From Polyangiaceae bacterium (GTDB lineage Bacteria > Myxococcota_A > Polyangia > Polyangiales > Polyangiaceae), in NCBI GenBank assembly GCA_016712345.1, contig JADJRH010000001.1, positions 930,001-994,000 on the forward strand: a stretch of DNA of 64,000 bases. The letters are read 5' to 3'. Below, piece by piece: positions 27,666 through 36,812 of the stretch (position 1 is the first letter of the stretch; every line of letters begins with the position of its first letter). The notes below the pieces were generated by a model that saw only the letters and a program-made list of their open reading frames with translations, ran no database searches and was not told where the DNA came from. Position numbers and translations under genes: made by a program.

Positions 27666-29189
27666 ATGTTCATGCGCGCCTTTAACTTTTTTGGGGTTGC
27701 CGCTTGTGCGGCGGCGATTTTGTGTACACAAACGGCAAGCGCCAACCCCCTTCATTCGGACGGTCGTTTTTTTCGCGACGATTCGGGTCGAGCGGTGATT
27801 TTGCGGGGCGTGAATGTCGCTGGCAACTCAAAGGTACCGCCATTTACAGGGGCATTTGAGCCTGGGATTTTTGCGCCTCTTGGGCAATGGGGCATAAACG
27901 TTGTGCGCCTGTTATTCACTTGGGAGGCTTATGAACCCGAGCCGGGCCAGGTAAACAATGACTATTTGGCTCAATACAAAAAAGCGGCGCTCGATGCCTG
28001 GGGCAGCGGGCTTCACGTGATTGTCGACTTTCATCAGGATGCTTATTCGCGTTACCTGATAGAAGGCTGCGGCGACGGCGCTCCAAAGTGGGCATTGCCA
28101 CCGGATATTGCGCCGGCCACTCCCGACAACGGCCCCGCGTGCAAAAATTGGGGCATTAAAATGCAAAACAACGCCGACATGTTAATGAGTTGGTCGGCTT
28201 TTCACGGTGATACCTACGGGGCCAAAACAGCCTATTTGAATATGGTTGAAGCCGTGTCGACAACATTGGCCGACGTGGACGGCGTGATTGGCTTTGACAT
28301 CATGAATGAGCCGTGGGGCGATGAAGCAACGGAGATTGGGCCGTTTTATGAAGAAGCGGCGGCGCGTATTCGCAAAGCGCAGCCGGACGCCATTGTGTTT
28401 GTTTCGCCGCACGCATTAACAAGCTCGGGCAAACAATCAACGCTTGTAAAGCCTTCATTTGATAACATTGCGTACAGTCCACATTTTTATGATGCTTCGG
28501 TGGTTTTATTCGGTTCTTGGAGCGGTGTATTGCCCGATGCTCCTTTTGCCAACATGGAGCAAATAGCCGCTGATTGGAATGTGCCGCTTTTTTTGGGCGA
28601 ATACGGCGCTCCGGGTGAATCTGAAAATGGGCACGAGTACATGAATGCCATTTTGGAGCGCTTGAACGCCGGGGTTTATTCAGGCGCGCAATGGGTGTAC
28701 ACACCGAGCTGGACCGAGGAGAAAAAAGACGGCTGGAACACCGAGGATTTTAGCATTGTGAATGATGAGGGAGCTTTGCGGCCCAACTTCGTGGAGCGGC
28801 CCGCGCCGCAAAAAGTGAGCGGCACTCCCATTACGTTTATTGCGGATATGGGCGAAGCCCCGGCCAATAGAAAAATAGTGTTTGAATGGGAAAATGAGCC
28901 TCAAGCGGGCATTAGCGAACTTTATATTCCAAGAGAGATTTTTTTCGAAACTCAAGAGCTGACATTTGAGGCGAACGTGAACGATGTGGTGTGTCAATTC
29001 ACAACACCGATTGTCACGTGCACTTCATCCAATCCGGGTAAGAAAAAAGTGACAATTGTCGCGGCGCCTCCGCCTGCCAATAACGAACTGCCGAAGTCGT
29101 GTGGGCTCACAGGGTTTGAAGCGGTGTTATTGAGTTTGGCCGGAATGCTGCGCCTTGCGAGACTGGCTTCCATACGCAAGACCGGATAG
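27666..29189 (+). CDS. Secreted glycoside hydrolase family 5 (endoglycoceramidase-like) with C-terminal anchor
   Basis: 507 residues from ATG 27666, with signal peptide (FFGVAACAAAILCTQTASA). The GH5 barrel is clear: RGVNVAGNSKVPPF at its start, NVVRLLFTWEAYEP, the strand with VIVDFHQDAYSRYL, the acid/base Glu in FDIMNEPWGDE and the nucleophile Glu in FLGEYGAPGES. The Asn-Glu-Pro/Trp layout and YEPEPGQ fit endoglycoceramidase-type GH5, which cleaves glycan from lipid, but other GH5 substrates are possible. A beta-sandwich domain follows. The end (SCGLTGFEAVLLSLAGMLRLARLASIR in parts) is Cys, hydrophobic helix, basic residues, like a MYXO-CTERM anchor. Confidence 0.87.
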   Translation: MFMRAFNFFGVAACAAAILCTQTASANPLHSDGRFFRDDSGRAVILRGVNVAGNSKVPPFTGAFEPGIFAPLGQWGINVVRLLFTWEAYEPEPGQVNNDYLAQYKKAALDAWGSGLHVIVDFHQDAYSRYLIEGCGDGAPKWALPPDIAPATPDNGPACKNWGIKMQNNADMLMSWSAFHGDTYGAKTAYLNMVEAVSTTLADVDGVIGFDIMNEPWGDEATEIGPFYEEAAARIRKAQPDAIVFVSPHALTSSGKQSTLVKPSFDNIAYSPHFYDASVVLFGSWSGVLPDAPFANMEQIAADWNVPLFLGEYGAPGESENGHEYMNAILERLNAGVYSGAQWVYTPSWTEEKKDGWNTEDFSIVNDEGALRPNFVERPAPQKVSGTPITFIADMGEAPANRKIVFEWENEPQAGISELYIPREIFFETQELTFEANVNDVVCQFTTPIVTCTSSNPGKKKVTIVAAPPPANNELPKSCGLTGFEAVLLSLAGMLRLARLASIRKTG

Positions 29190-29199
29190 AGTGGATCCG

Positions 29200-30243
29200 A
29201 TGTTGTCTGGAGCGCGACTTTGGCTTTTGCCCTGCGCCCTTGTGGTGGGGTGCGTCGGTGAAATTGGTGATTCTGCAACCGCCGCCGGAGTCGGCGGCAA
29301 CGGTGGAGCGGGTGGAACAGGCGGGGAAACGGCGGGAAACGGAGGTACACCCGCCGGCGGAGGCGGGACAGGTGCCTTGGCCGGCTCGGGTGGGGGCGAT
29401 GGTGGATCTGTTATTCCGCCGACGCCGTGTGATGTGAGCGGTACGCCGGGCGAATGTATTGAGTTGAGTCAATGCACGGATGGTGGCGTCGCTGTTCCGG
29501 GTTATTGCGACGGCCCGTTTGAAGTGAAGTGTTGTGTACACGATGAACTTGTGTGTGACCCTGAATCGCAGGTGTTGCCCAATAACGGGTTCACTGAAGA
29601 ACCCGGTTTTGACGGGTGTCCAAACGGTATGATTCGTATTGATGCTTTTTGTATTGATCAATACGAGGCATCATTGGAGACAATGGATGGGTGGCCTTGG
29701 TCGCCGTATTTCAATCCGGGGGATACGCCGGTGAAAGCGCGATCTGTAAAAGGAGCCGTGCCACAGGGTTATATCAACGGTGTTCAGTCGGCTGCGGCCT
29801 GCGAAAATGCGGGCAAACGACTATGCACCGATAACGAATGGCTGCGAGCCTGCCAGGGGCCCGACACCACCATCTATCCATACGGTGACACCTTGGATCC
29901 GGGTGTTTGCAATGACGCGCGGGCGCAGCATCCGGTGGTTGAATACTTTGGTACAGCAGATGATTGGATATGGTCTGAATTGGGCAACGCATGCATTAGC
30001 CAATTGCCCGATTCGCTCGATCGGGCTGGGCAAAACCCCGGCTGTGTGACCACCGAGGGGGCTTTTGACATGATGGGCAACTTGCACGAGTGGACCGCCG
30101 ATCCGAACGGCACCTTCCGCGGCGGGTTTTATGTGGACACGGTGAAGAACGGTCCGGGGTGTTTGTACAAGACGGGCGCGCACGACGTTTGGCACTGGGA
30201 TTATTCGACGGGGTTTCGATGCTGCGCCGACGCCCCAATGTGA
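29200..30243 (+). CDS. Lipoprotein with SUMF1/formylglycine-generating-enzyme-like domain
   Basis: 347 residues from ATG 29200; the lipobox ALVVGC gives Cys19 and a Gly/Ala/Thr linker follows. The C-terminal half has the FGE-sulfatase pattern: RIDAFCIDQYEAS, ENAGKRLCTDNEWLRAC, GAFDMMGNLHEWTAD, and a final WDYSTGFRCC. In Myxococcota this fold is widely reused as a C-type-lectin-like surface domain rather than as the sulfatase-maturing enzyme. Copper-site cysteines of true FGE are not clearly kept. The start lies 10 bases after the GH5 stop, so the pair form an operon; an extracellular carbohydrate-related role is plausible. Confidence 0.83.
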   Translation: MLSGARLWLLPCALVVGCVGEIGDSATAAGVGGNGGAGGTGGETAGNGGTPAGGGGTGALAGSGGGDGGSVIPPTPCDVSGTPGECIELSQCTDGGVAVPGYCDGPFEVKCCVHDELVCDPESQVLPNNGFTEEPGFDGCPNGMIRIDAFCIDQYEASLETMDGWPWSPYFNPGDTPVKARSVKGAVPQGYINGVQSAAACENAGKRLCTDNEWLRACQGPDTTIYPYGDTLDPGVCNDARAQHPVVEYFGTADDWIWSELGNACISQLPDSLDRAGQNPGCVTTEGAFDMMGNLHEWTADPNGTFRGGFYVDTVKNGPGCLYKTGAHDVWHWDYSTGFRCCADAPM

Positions 30244-30373
30244 ATCGTATTTGGGGTTTGGGAGGGCGAGGGCTTTCCTTGACTTCAGAGAACGACCATG
30301 AAACCCTGCTGAAACTGCCGGTCCGGGAAGTAACGCGTGGATCGGAGTCAGGTCGCCTGTTACCCGCCGGAAC

Positions 30374-31324
30374 GTGAACGAACTCATTAATGCCCCATTT
30401 ATGCGAGCAAATGCCGCGGGATTGACCGATGTAGGGCTTCAGCGTGATCACAACGAAGACAGCTTCGTGATCGCGCCTGAGTTTAATTTGTACATCGTCG
30501 CCGATGGGATGGGTGGACACCGCGCGGGCGACGTGGCGAGCAAAATGGCCACGGAGGCCATCACCGAGTTCTTTCGGTCGACAAGCCGCGAAGATGCCAC
30601 CTGGCCTTTTCACTTCGACACGAACTTGAGCGAAGAAGAAAATCGCCTTGTTGCAGGGATTCGCCTTGCGAATAGGCAGATTTTCGACAAGGGAGTTCGG
30701 TCGCGCGATCACTCTGGCATGGGCACCACGGTGGTTGGTGCGTTGTTTTCAAAGCGCAAAAACCGCATCTTTGTGGGGCATGTGGGCGACAGCCGCGCGT
30801 ACCGCGTTCGCAAGGGAACGATCGTGCAGCTCACGCGGGATCATTCGCTCCTCAACGATTACCTCGCGGCAATGCCGGATCTCACGGAGGAGCAGCAGGC
30901 TGAAGTGCCGCGCAACGTGATTACGCGCGCGCTGGGCATGCAAGACACGGTGAGCGTGGATCTCGTTTCCGATGATCCGCAGGCGGGCGATGCGTACCTT
31001 CTCTGCTCCGACGGATTGTCGGGAATGCTTGCGGATCAAGACATCCTCGACATCATGAGCGCAACGCGCGATCCCGCGGAGATCTGTCAAAAGCTTGTGG
31101 ACGAAGCCAACGATCAGGGCGGTGAAGACAACATTACCGCGCTGGTGGTTCTGTTTGATGATCACAGCGAAGAAGACGCGGACACAGTGGCGGGCGGCGC
31201 ACCGGAGACCAAGCCGGCGGGCACAATGCCGACAGAAGCTCCGCCTCCCGCGGCTCCTGAAAAAGACGCCGGCGAACCGACAACGCTCGACGACAAACCG
31301 GCGGGCGAGCCCACAAAAAAATAG
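30374..31324 (+). CDS. PP2C-family Ser/Thr protein phosphatase
   Basis: 316 residues from GTG 30374. The PP2C metal-site motifs are present: RDHNEDSF near the start, VADGMGGHRAGD, GMGTTVVGALF, VGDSRAYRVRKG, LLCSDGLSGMLAD, and the last Asp in GGEDNITALVV. It is the PPM/Stp1 type that opposes Hanks-type kinases. The last 65 residues are a Pro/Glu/Thr-rich disordered tail. A kinase-like gene lies in the accessory island 25 kb away and is probably inactive, so its partner kinase is elsewhere. Confidence 0.93.
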   Translation: MNELINAPFMRANAAGLTDVGLQRDHNEDSFVIAPEFNLYIVADGMGGHRAGDVASKMATEAITEFFRSTSREDATWPFHFDTNLSEEENRLVAGIRLANRQIFDKGVRSRDHSGMGTTVVGALFSKRKNRIFVGHVGDSRAYRVRKGTIVQLTRDHSLLNDYLAAMPDLTEEQQAEVPRNVITRALGMQDTVSVDLVSDDPQAGDAYLLCSDGLSGMLADQDILDIMSATRDPAEICQKLVDEANDQGGEDNITALVVLFDDHSEEDADTVAGGAPETKPAGTMPTEAPPPAAPEKDAGEPTTLDDKPAGEPTKK

Positions 31325-31565
31325 CAGCGGGGCGCAAAATTGAAGGCGGTTTCCGCCTCGCAGAAAGCGTGATCGTTCAACCGATTTCGACCATGTGTAC
31401 ATGAGTACACATTCGACGAACGCTCAAGCGGTTGCAACAAGCGTACACATGAAGGCGCGTACACATGACAACGCGGATCGCTTACCGATTGCGACAAGGT
31501 GTACACATGTACACAAAATGGTGTGCTGATTAAAGCGGCGGCGCGTGCCCGAAGATGGGCTGCGT
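31325..31565. repeat. Intergenic cluster of six GTACAC/GTGTAC sites
   Basis: Six sites fall within 31390-31515, three in the longer form CGTACACATG or GTACACATG. The sequence around them is otherwise unrelated. They separate the convergent PP2C and lipoprotein genes. This is the densest non-repeat cluster of the motif in the window. Confidence 0.6.
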
Positions 31566-32156
31566 TTACTCTTCTTCTTTGGAAGAGCAGTTTTCAAAAG
31601 CGGCGTAACCAACCTGGATTTGGCAGACGTTGTCGATGCCGGCGGCGATCTCCGGGCATTCAAACGTGACCCAGATGTTGCCGGCCTTGGCGGACTGTCC
31701 GGTGCCTTCTTTGAAATAGAAGATGCACTCCGTGGACGAGAACTGAGCCTGCGTGTTGGTTGAGCGATACGAAACGGTCCCGGTGGCGGGGCTGTCTTTT
31801 GTCGCGCCGGAAGGCAGATCGGCAACAACGATGGTGAGCACGTTGCCGGCCTTGTTTGATTCTGCCGCGTCGAAATAAAAGCTTCCGCCGTTGTCGATCA
31901 CGGTGCAGCCGACGGTGGTGTCGTTGGTTTCATCGTCGACGAGAGTGGTGCGTTTGTCGGCCGACACTTCGCCCACGCCGACGTTGTGATTTGCAATTTG
32001 GCAATTGGCCCCGGTGTCAACGAATTGAATTGCCCACGCGCCACGCGCAATGATCGGGGCCGGCTCGCTGCACCCGAAGGCGATGAGGGCGGTGGTGACG
32101 ACGCTACCGGCGGCGAGAACGGAACCCAGACGAAGTTTTCGAAGTGACGCGTTCAT
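31566..32156 (-). CDS. Hypothetical lipoprotein
   Basis: 196 residues from ATG 32156; a longer frame exists but has no signal peptide at its start. Lipobox LIAFGC. The mature part is beta-rich and Thr/Asn-rich with about six cysteines (GANCQIANH, TVGCTVIDNG, STECIFYF, TFECPEIA, DNVCQIQVG, ENCSSKEEE), probably disulfide-stabilised in the periplasm. It lies divergent from ridA, 119 bases apart. No recognised family. Confidence 0.66.
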   Translation of the reverse strand: MNASLRKLRLGSVLAAGSVVTTALIAFGCSEPAPIIARGAWAIQFVDTGANCQIANHNVGVGEVSADKRTTLVDDETNDTTVGCTVIDNGGSFYFDAAESNKAGNVLTIVVADLPSGATKDSPATGTVSYRSTNTQAQFSSTECIFYFKEGTGQSAKAGNIWVTFECPEIAAGIDNVCQIQVGYAAFENCSSKEEE

Positions 32157-32275
32157 AAGGCTCAGGCTCCAGGCAGAGGCGGCATCGCCGCCGAACCGTT
32201 CTACCTTATGGCATGCCGCTTTACCAAACCGGCCGCGCGAAAGCCGTGGTAAAGGCGCGGTTGGAGAGGTCAGGA

Positions 32276-32665
32276 ATGTCGAAGACCGCCGTTTCCACCG
32301 ATGGCGCACCGAAAGCGATTGGCCCGTATTCGCAGGCCGTTCGCGCGGGCGATTACTTGTTCCTGAGCGGGCAGATCGCGCTCAACCCAGCGACGGGTGA
32401 GCTGATGCAGGGCGGCATCGAGGCGGAGACGAAGCAAGTTCTCGCGAACATGACGGCTGTGCTCAGTGCCGGAGGAGCAACTTGGGCGGACGTTGTGCGG
32501 ACAACGATCTTCCTGACCAATCTCGGAGACTTCGCGACCGTAAACCGACTGTATGGCGAGGTGACGGGCGCTATCCCGCCCGCACGCGCCACCGTGCAAG
32601 TTGCGGCATTGCCGCGCGGTGCGGTTGTCGAGATCGACGCGATCGCCTTCGTACAAGGCCGCTGA
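32276..32665 (+). CDS. ridA: RidA family reactive-intermediate deaminase
   Basis: 129 residues, standard length; ATG 32276 follows GGAGAGGTCAGGA. The family signatures are GPYSQAVRAGDYLFLSGQ, the NMTAVL…GGATWADVVRTTIFL segment and the catalytic Arg in PPARATVQVAALPRGA with the terminal EIDAIAF. RidA trimers hydrolyse reactive enamine and imine intermediates from PLP enzymes to keto acids and ammonia. It has no obvious metabolic partner here; the next gene starts 62 bases on. Confidence 0.93.
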   Translation: MSKTAVSTDGAPKAIGPYSQAVRAGDYLFLSGQIALNPATGELMQGGIEAETKQVLANMTAVLSAGGATWADVVRTTIFLTNLGDFATVNRLYGEVTGAIPPARATVQVAALPRGAVVEIDAIAFVQGR

Positions 32666-32727
32666 TTTTTTTTCGGGAAGCGGAGCACAACGCGCGCGCT
32701 CTCCCATTTTTTATTTCGGGAGTTCCA

Positions 32728-34812
32728 ATGACAGGCAAAGAGGACAAAGGGGGCCTGGAAGACGTCAAAGGCAGCGCCGAAGGAGCGAGCGCTTCTGCCG
32801 AAAAAGACGACTCTTCAAAGGCGGCACGCCCCAGGCGCATCGTGCGTTCGCGCAGCACCGCTGTGGCGTCCCAAGGTGATGCCCAAGGTTCAGAGGGCGG
32901 AAGCCCCGAAGGTGAAGGCGCGGCGGCAAGCGCGGCGCCTCGTGAAGGCGCTCCGCAGAAGCCGCGGCACGACATGCGCGCGCCGATGCGCCCCGCGGCG
33001 CCGCGACCGAGGCCCGAGGGAATGCCGCAACGTCCACCGCGACCGGGCGCGGCGCCGCGGCCGCGTCCTGAAGGCATGCCGCAGCGTCCGCCGCGACCGG
33101 GCGCACTTCCAGAGCGACGATTTGATCCAGACCGGCCGCGGCCGCCGCGCGCCGATCATGCTCCGCAAGCGGAAGGTGAAGCGACGGCGGATCGCGGGCC
33201 GCGTCCCGATCGCGGGCCGCGTCCCGATCGCGGACCGCGTCCCGATCGCGGGCCGCGTCCCGATCGTGGGCCGCGTCCCGATCGCGGGCCGCGTCCCGAT
33301 CGTGGGCCGCGTCCCGATCGCGGACCGCGTCCCGATCGTGGACCGCGTCCCGATCGCCAAGCGCACGGCGCTCCGGGCGACAAACGCGCCGAAGGCGGAG
33401 CGCCCGCGCAAAAGGCTGTTGCAAAACCCGCAGCGCCGACACAACCGGCCGCGCAAAAAGCGCCCGCTGCGGCTGCAAAACCGGCAACTCCGCCGAAGCC
33501 GTCCACTCCGGCGCCGCTCACTTCCGCGCCGAAGGCGAACAAGCCGGTGACCATTCCGCTCATTCGCGAAGGTCAAACGCCGAACACTTCCAAGCCTGCA
33601 CTCACCGCAAAAGAGGTGCTCGCTCAAAAAACAAAAGCGCTCGCCGCAAAGGTGGTCACGCCGAAACACGAAGACGCGGCGCCGACGAAAGTTGAGTTTG
33701 CAGCGTCGGCTGAGGCGCTCGCCGCTACGTGGGACACGGCAAAGAAGTTTGCCGATGAGGCCGGTGACGCTGCGGGTGCGTTGGTGGACGCGTGGCTGAA
33801 CGCTTCGAACGCCACTGCGATTGCTGCGGTTGCGGAGTCCGAAACGGTGTCGTCGCTCGCACGCAAAGCGGCTCGAAAAGCGATCGCCGTGTTGAAGTCG
33901 CGCGGGATCGCCGTTCCCGAACGTCCCAAAGCGAGCAAAGGCGACGAAGCTCGCGAGCAACTGGAAGCAACGCTGATCCCGTGTGATTCGTTCGGCACGT
34001 GGTCGGTGGCGATCACGCTTCGCGACGCGAGCGGTCGGTATCGAATTGCCGAGGTGATCGGGCGTGAATCGGTGGGCGTCATTCAAGCCGCGGGTGGTTG
34101 GCTTTCGGGTTCACAACTGAAAGAAGGCCGAGCGCGCGCGTTGAACAACGTGGGCATTGCGCCGGTACCGGTGCCGATCGGGTGGGCACGCGCTCGCGTG
34201 GCGGGCGCGCTCGCATTGAACGGCAAGTCGGGTCAGGTGATTCCGCTCAACTACGAGGCGTGTCGAGAACTTTTCGATGCGGCGGTCGAAGGTACACCCG
34301 AACATCCGGTGGCCGATCTCGATGCGAGCGTAACGACCGAGCTTGTGGAGTCCGCGGCCAAAGCGTCGGGGACGTTGCACGACGAACCGGAGTTTGCCGC
34401 GTGGCTCCCGGAGCGGCGGGCTCTCGACGAGCTGATGCAGCAGGTGGGAACGCGCCTCGGGCCGGGCGGCATGCAAGACCCCGATGCGGTGAACACGGCC
34501 ATTCGAGAAGAGATCGATGCGGCGACGGATCGCTACTTCTCACCTGAACGCCGCGAGGATCTGGCGACGCGCATGCGTGACAGCGCGATCTCGCTTCGCG
34601 TTCGCCGCGGCGACGCGCGTGCGCTCGATGCGCTCGCAACGGCGCGCGCGGTGAAAGAAGCGGGGCTCATTACGTCGCCTCCTCGGGAGATTCCGTTCTT
34701 GGTCGGCTTCTTCCAAAAAGGTGTGAGCGCTCTCGCTCGCATGGGCGGCGGCCAGTTGCGCATCCCTGTGCCCCAGGGCATGCCCGCCGCGGCCGGCACT
34801 TCGAGCACCTGA
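32728..34812 (+). CDS. Large Pro/Arg-rich protein with nine GPRPDR repeats and an unknown C-terminal domain
   Basis: 694 residues from ATG 32728, with a GGGAG ribosome site. The first 115 residues are low-complexity (Glu/Ala/Ser, then PRPEGMPQRPPRPG repeated twice). Nine perfect GPRPDR units (codons at 33196-33357) follow, then an Ala/Pro/Lys linker. From about residue 310 to the end is a helical domain (KKFADEAGDAAGALVDAW; EQLEATLIPCDSFGTWSVAI; ERRALDELMQQVGTRLGPGG) with no family I recognise. The very basic Pro-rich half suggests RNA or DNA binding or phase separation, as in Arg-Gly/Pro-rich nucleic-acid proteins, but this is inference. No signal peptide. Confidence 0.68.
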   Translation: MTGKEDKGGLEDVKGSAEGASASAEKDDSSKAARPRRIVRSRSTAVASQGDAQGSEGGSPEGEGAAASAAPREGAPQKPRHDMRAPMRPAAPRPRPEGMPQRPPRPGAAPRPRPEGMPQRPPRPGALPERRFDPDRPRPPRADHAPQAEGEATADRGPRPDRGPRPDRGPRPDRGPRPDRGPRPDRGPRPDRGPRPDRGPRPDRGPRPDRQAHGAPGDKRAEGGAPAQKAVAKPAAPTQPAAQKAPAAAAKPATPPKPSTPAPLTSAPKANKPVTIPLIREGQTPNTSKPALTAKEVLAQKTKALAAKVVTPKHEDAAPTKVEFAASAEALAATWDTAKKFADEAGDAAGALVDAWLNASNATAIAAVAESETVSSLARKAARKAIAVLKSRGIAVPERPKASKGDEAREQLEATLIPCDSFGTWSVAITLRDASGRYRIAEVIGRESVGVIQAAGGWLSGSQLKEGRARALNNVGIAPVPVPIGWARARVAGALALNGKSGQVIPLNYEACRELFDAAVEGTPEHPVADLDASVTTELVESAAKASGTLHDEPEFAAWLPERRALDELMQQVGTRLGPGGMQDPDAVNTAIREEIDAATDRYFSPERREDLATRMRDSAISLRVRRGDARALDALATARAVKEAGLITSPPREIPFLVGFFQKGVSALARMGGGQLRIPVPQGMPAAAGTSST
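33196..33357 (+). repeat. Nine 18-bp tandem repeats coding GPRPDR
   Basis: Nine in-frame copies of GGGCCGCGTCCCGATCGC with third-base changes (GGG/GGA, CGC/CGT). A slippage-prone minisatellite that could change length without shifting the frame. Confidence 0.9.
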
Positions 34813-34908
34813 TCTCTCGCTCTCTCGGGGCGGCGACGTGCGCGCCGTCCCAACCTTCCCACCTACAGAAATTCGCTTCGATTCGGGTTCGCGTGTTACC
34901 CCGGCTCG

Positions 34909-35538
34909 GTGCGGCAAAGGCCTACAAATCCGCGCGGCGTTGTGAAAGCGGCAACGCGAGTTGGAGCGTCGGCGGGCGAAAAGAAGCCGCGCGAAAAGCG
35001 CAGCCGCGCGATGCCCGATGCGGCGGCGCTTCCGGCTTCGGTGACGATCGCTGTGATTCGTGTGCTTCGGGGCGAGGTGATCACGACGGGCGCGGGCGTC
35101 GCGCAAAAGGCGTGGGGTGTGCTGTATCGGCCGATCGTGCGCGACGCCCGCAGCCATCCGATTGAGGTGGGTGCGATCCCGATTCGGCGACACCTTCTTC
35201 GCGCATCCACCGGCGGCGATGCCGTCGCGGGCGAGGCGGTTCGAATTGATGTGGTGACGGCGGAGTCGACGTTGGGCGGGCTCTTGTTTTTTGGGCTTTA
35301 CAAAGAGGAAGCGGAGCGGCGGCTCGAAGCGGAAGAACGATACGTTGAGTACTTTTCGTACGAGGTGGGGGGCATGTCGTTTGCGATCGCGCAGTCGGGG
35401 TACACATTGACGCGAAGGCTGAAAAAGAAGCGTCTCGAATGGGTGCGCGCACCGCACGAGGTGCGCTCGGTTCACGGTTCTGCGGCGGCGGGCCTTGTGG
35501 AGCCGGGCGGTGGGGACCGCTGCGTTGTGGAGCTGTGA
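34909..35538 (+). CDS. Hypothetical protein
   Basis: 209 residues from GTG 34909; ATG 35009-region starts (MPDAAALPASVTIAV) are also possible and the start is uncertain. After a basic N-terminal stretch comes an alpha/beta segment (SVTIAVIRVLRGEVITTGAG). Then follows a basic segment with GVLYRPIVRDARSHPIEVGA, and a Glu/Arg helix (LYKEEAERRLEAEERYVEYFSYEVG). No recognised family. A double-hairpin repeat starts two bases after its stop. Confidence 0.55.
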   Translation: MRQRPTNPRGVVKAATRVGASAGEKKPREKRSRAMPDAAALPASVTIAVIRVLRGEVITTGAGVAQKAWGVLYRPIVRDARSHPIEVGAIPIRRHLLRASTGGDAVAGEAVRIDVVTAESTLGGLLFFGLYKEEAERRLEAEERYVEYFSYEVGGMSFAIAQSGYTLTRRLKKKRLEWVRAPHEVRSVHGSAAAGLVEPGGGDRCVVEL

Positions 35539-35539
35539 A

Positions 35540-35609
35540 CCCCGCCCGTGACGCGCGAAGCGCGGCATTTGGGCGGGGCAGCCGCGGGAACCGCGGCTGG
35601 GGGTGGGCA
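35540..35609. repeat. Double-hairpin dispersed repeat, copy 2
   Basis: Same skeleton as 475-545: CCCCGCCC, GCGAAGCG loop, CATTTGGGCGGGGC, then a second hairpin and GGGGGTGGGCA. The second stem differs (AGCCGCGG-GAA-CCGCGGCT here), but pairing is kept. It sits just after a stop codon, so it could end transcription. Confidence 0.7.
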
Positions 35610-35679
35610 GGGTGTGTGACGGCGTTCCTCGATTGCGCGAGCATCGCTCGTGAAACGATGCTAACGCGCCCGCCGAATC

Positions 35680-36261
35680 ATGCGGACTTGGAGCGCAGTC
35701 GTGATGGGCATCCTGCTGGCGGGCGCAATCGCGCTTGTGGTGTGGAAAGCCGGCCCGTCCAAATCGTCGGTTCCGGCTGTGGCCGACGGAGGAACAGACG
35801 CGGCGGCCGCGGATGCGACGGCAGCCCCGACAACGACGGCAGACCCCGACGGCGGTGCGCCTGTTGCAGAAGATGCGGGCGAGCCGGATCCGGGTCCGAG
35901 CGATGCGGGGTCGACAATGCTCGACGGCTCCGCGGCACCTTCGCTTGCGGCGGAGGCTCCGAAACAAGTGACTTTTGGTGTGATCATCGTGACGTATCGA
36001 GGCGCTCAAGCGGCGCCGCCGAACGCACGAACGCGTGAAGAAGCGCTGGCGATCGCAAACCAAATCGCTGTGGACGCGAAAGCCGACTTTAAAGCGGCGG
36101 TCGCAAAAGGCGACAAAGGCTCGATGGAAAACGCGGGCCGCATGCCGCGGGGGATGTTGGAGCCGGCGCCGGAGTTTACGCTGTTCAGCTTGAAAAAAGG
36201 CGAAGTGAGCGAGCCTGTCGACACGCCGCGCGGTTTTTGGATCATGCAGCGGATCGAGTGA
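35680..36261 (+). CDS. Membrane-anchored parvulin-type peptidyl-prolyl isomerase
   Basis: 193 residues from ATG 35680. One N-terminal membrane helix (SAVVMGILLAGAIALVVW) is followed by an acidic Ala/Thr/Asp linker of about 60 residues. The C-terminal 95 residues match the PpiC rotamase fold: FGVIIVTYRGAQAAPPNARTR, REEALAIANQI, FKAAVAKGDKG, GRMPRGMLEPAPEFTLFSLKKGEVSEPVDTPRGFWIMQRIE (only the last part PVDTPRGFWIMQRIE is diagnostic). It probably folds envelope proteins in the periplasm. No chaperone or barrel-assembly gene is adjacent. Confidence 0.85.
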   Translation: MRTWSAVVMGILLAGAIALVVWKAGPSKSSVPAVADGGTDAAAADATAAPTTTADPDGGAPVAEDAGEPDPGPSDAGSTMLDGSAAPSLAAEAPKQVTFGVIIVTYRGAQAAPPNARTREEALAIANQIAVDAKADFKAAVAKGDKGSMENAGRMPRGMLEPAPEFTLFSLKKGEVSEPVDTPRGFWIMQRIE

Positions 36262-36330
36262 GCATCCGCTTCGCGCGACGCCTGCAAAATCTAATTGTCA
36301 CCAACAAAACATCATTGTGAGGAGAAAGTA

Positions 36331-36621
36331 ATGGCGACCATCGACATTCGGCGATCGCACAGTCTCGGCAAAGAAGTAGCCAAGCAGAAGGCCGAAACTC
36401 TTGCCAAAGGCATGGAAAGTAAGCTCGGGATCGTTTGGCGCTGGGAAGGCGACAACATTAAGTTCAACGCGCCGAGCGGCGCCGCAAAAGGTGCGACGGG
36501 TCAAGTGACGGTGTCCGACAGCGAAGTGCGGGTGGAGATCGATCTGCCGTTTTTGCTGCGGGCCGTGAAGGGCTCCATTGAAACGCGCGTGAACGATGAG
36601 CTGAACAAGCTCATGGGGTGA
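36331..36621 (+). CDS. Polyhydroxyalkanoic acid system family protein
   Basis: 96 residues; ATG 36331 has GAGGAGAAAGTA upstream. The sequence MATIDIRRSHSLGKEVAKQKAE, MESKLGIVWRWEGDNIKFNA, and a final LLRAVKGSIETRVNDELNKLMG fits the small putative PHA-granule-region family found in many Proteobacteria. The family's role is not well established. The gene stands alone; no phaC or phasin gene is nearby, so a link to storage granules is only by name. Confidence 0.85.
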   Translation: MATIDIRRSHSLGKEVAKQKAETLAKGMESKLGIVWRWEGDNIKFNAPSGAAKGATGQVTVSDSEVRVEIDLPFLLRAVKGSIETRVNDELNKLMG

Positions 36622-36812
36622 GTTTCGCGAAATTGCAAAATGCGTCGCGACGCTCTTGGAATGCTGGACTCGGCGCGCTTCGTTTCGTTACTCTCCCGCC
36701 CCACCGATGGAGCGCGATTGGCCGTGGTCTCACGACGATGACCCGGTGAAAAGGGCTGGGCAAACTGCGCGGCTCCCCATCGCGCGGCTCCCTCGGGAGG
36801 CCCGACGATCCC

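Noticed and set aside
30244..30373. SRP RNA or other structured RNA between the SUMF1 and PP2C genes
   Set aside because: GCCGGTCCGGGAAG and CAGGTCGCC recall parts of SRP RNA, but the conserved domain IV pattern is not there.
32890..36063. Long minus-strand frames (398 and 507 codons) over the GPRPDR gene and its neighbours
   Set aside because: Arg/His-rich composition, crossing several clear plus-strand genes; high-GC shadows.
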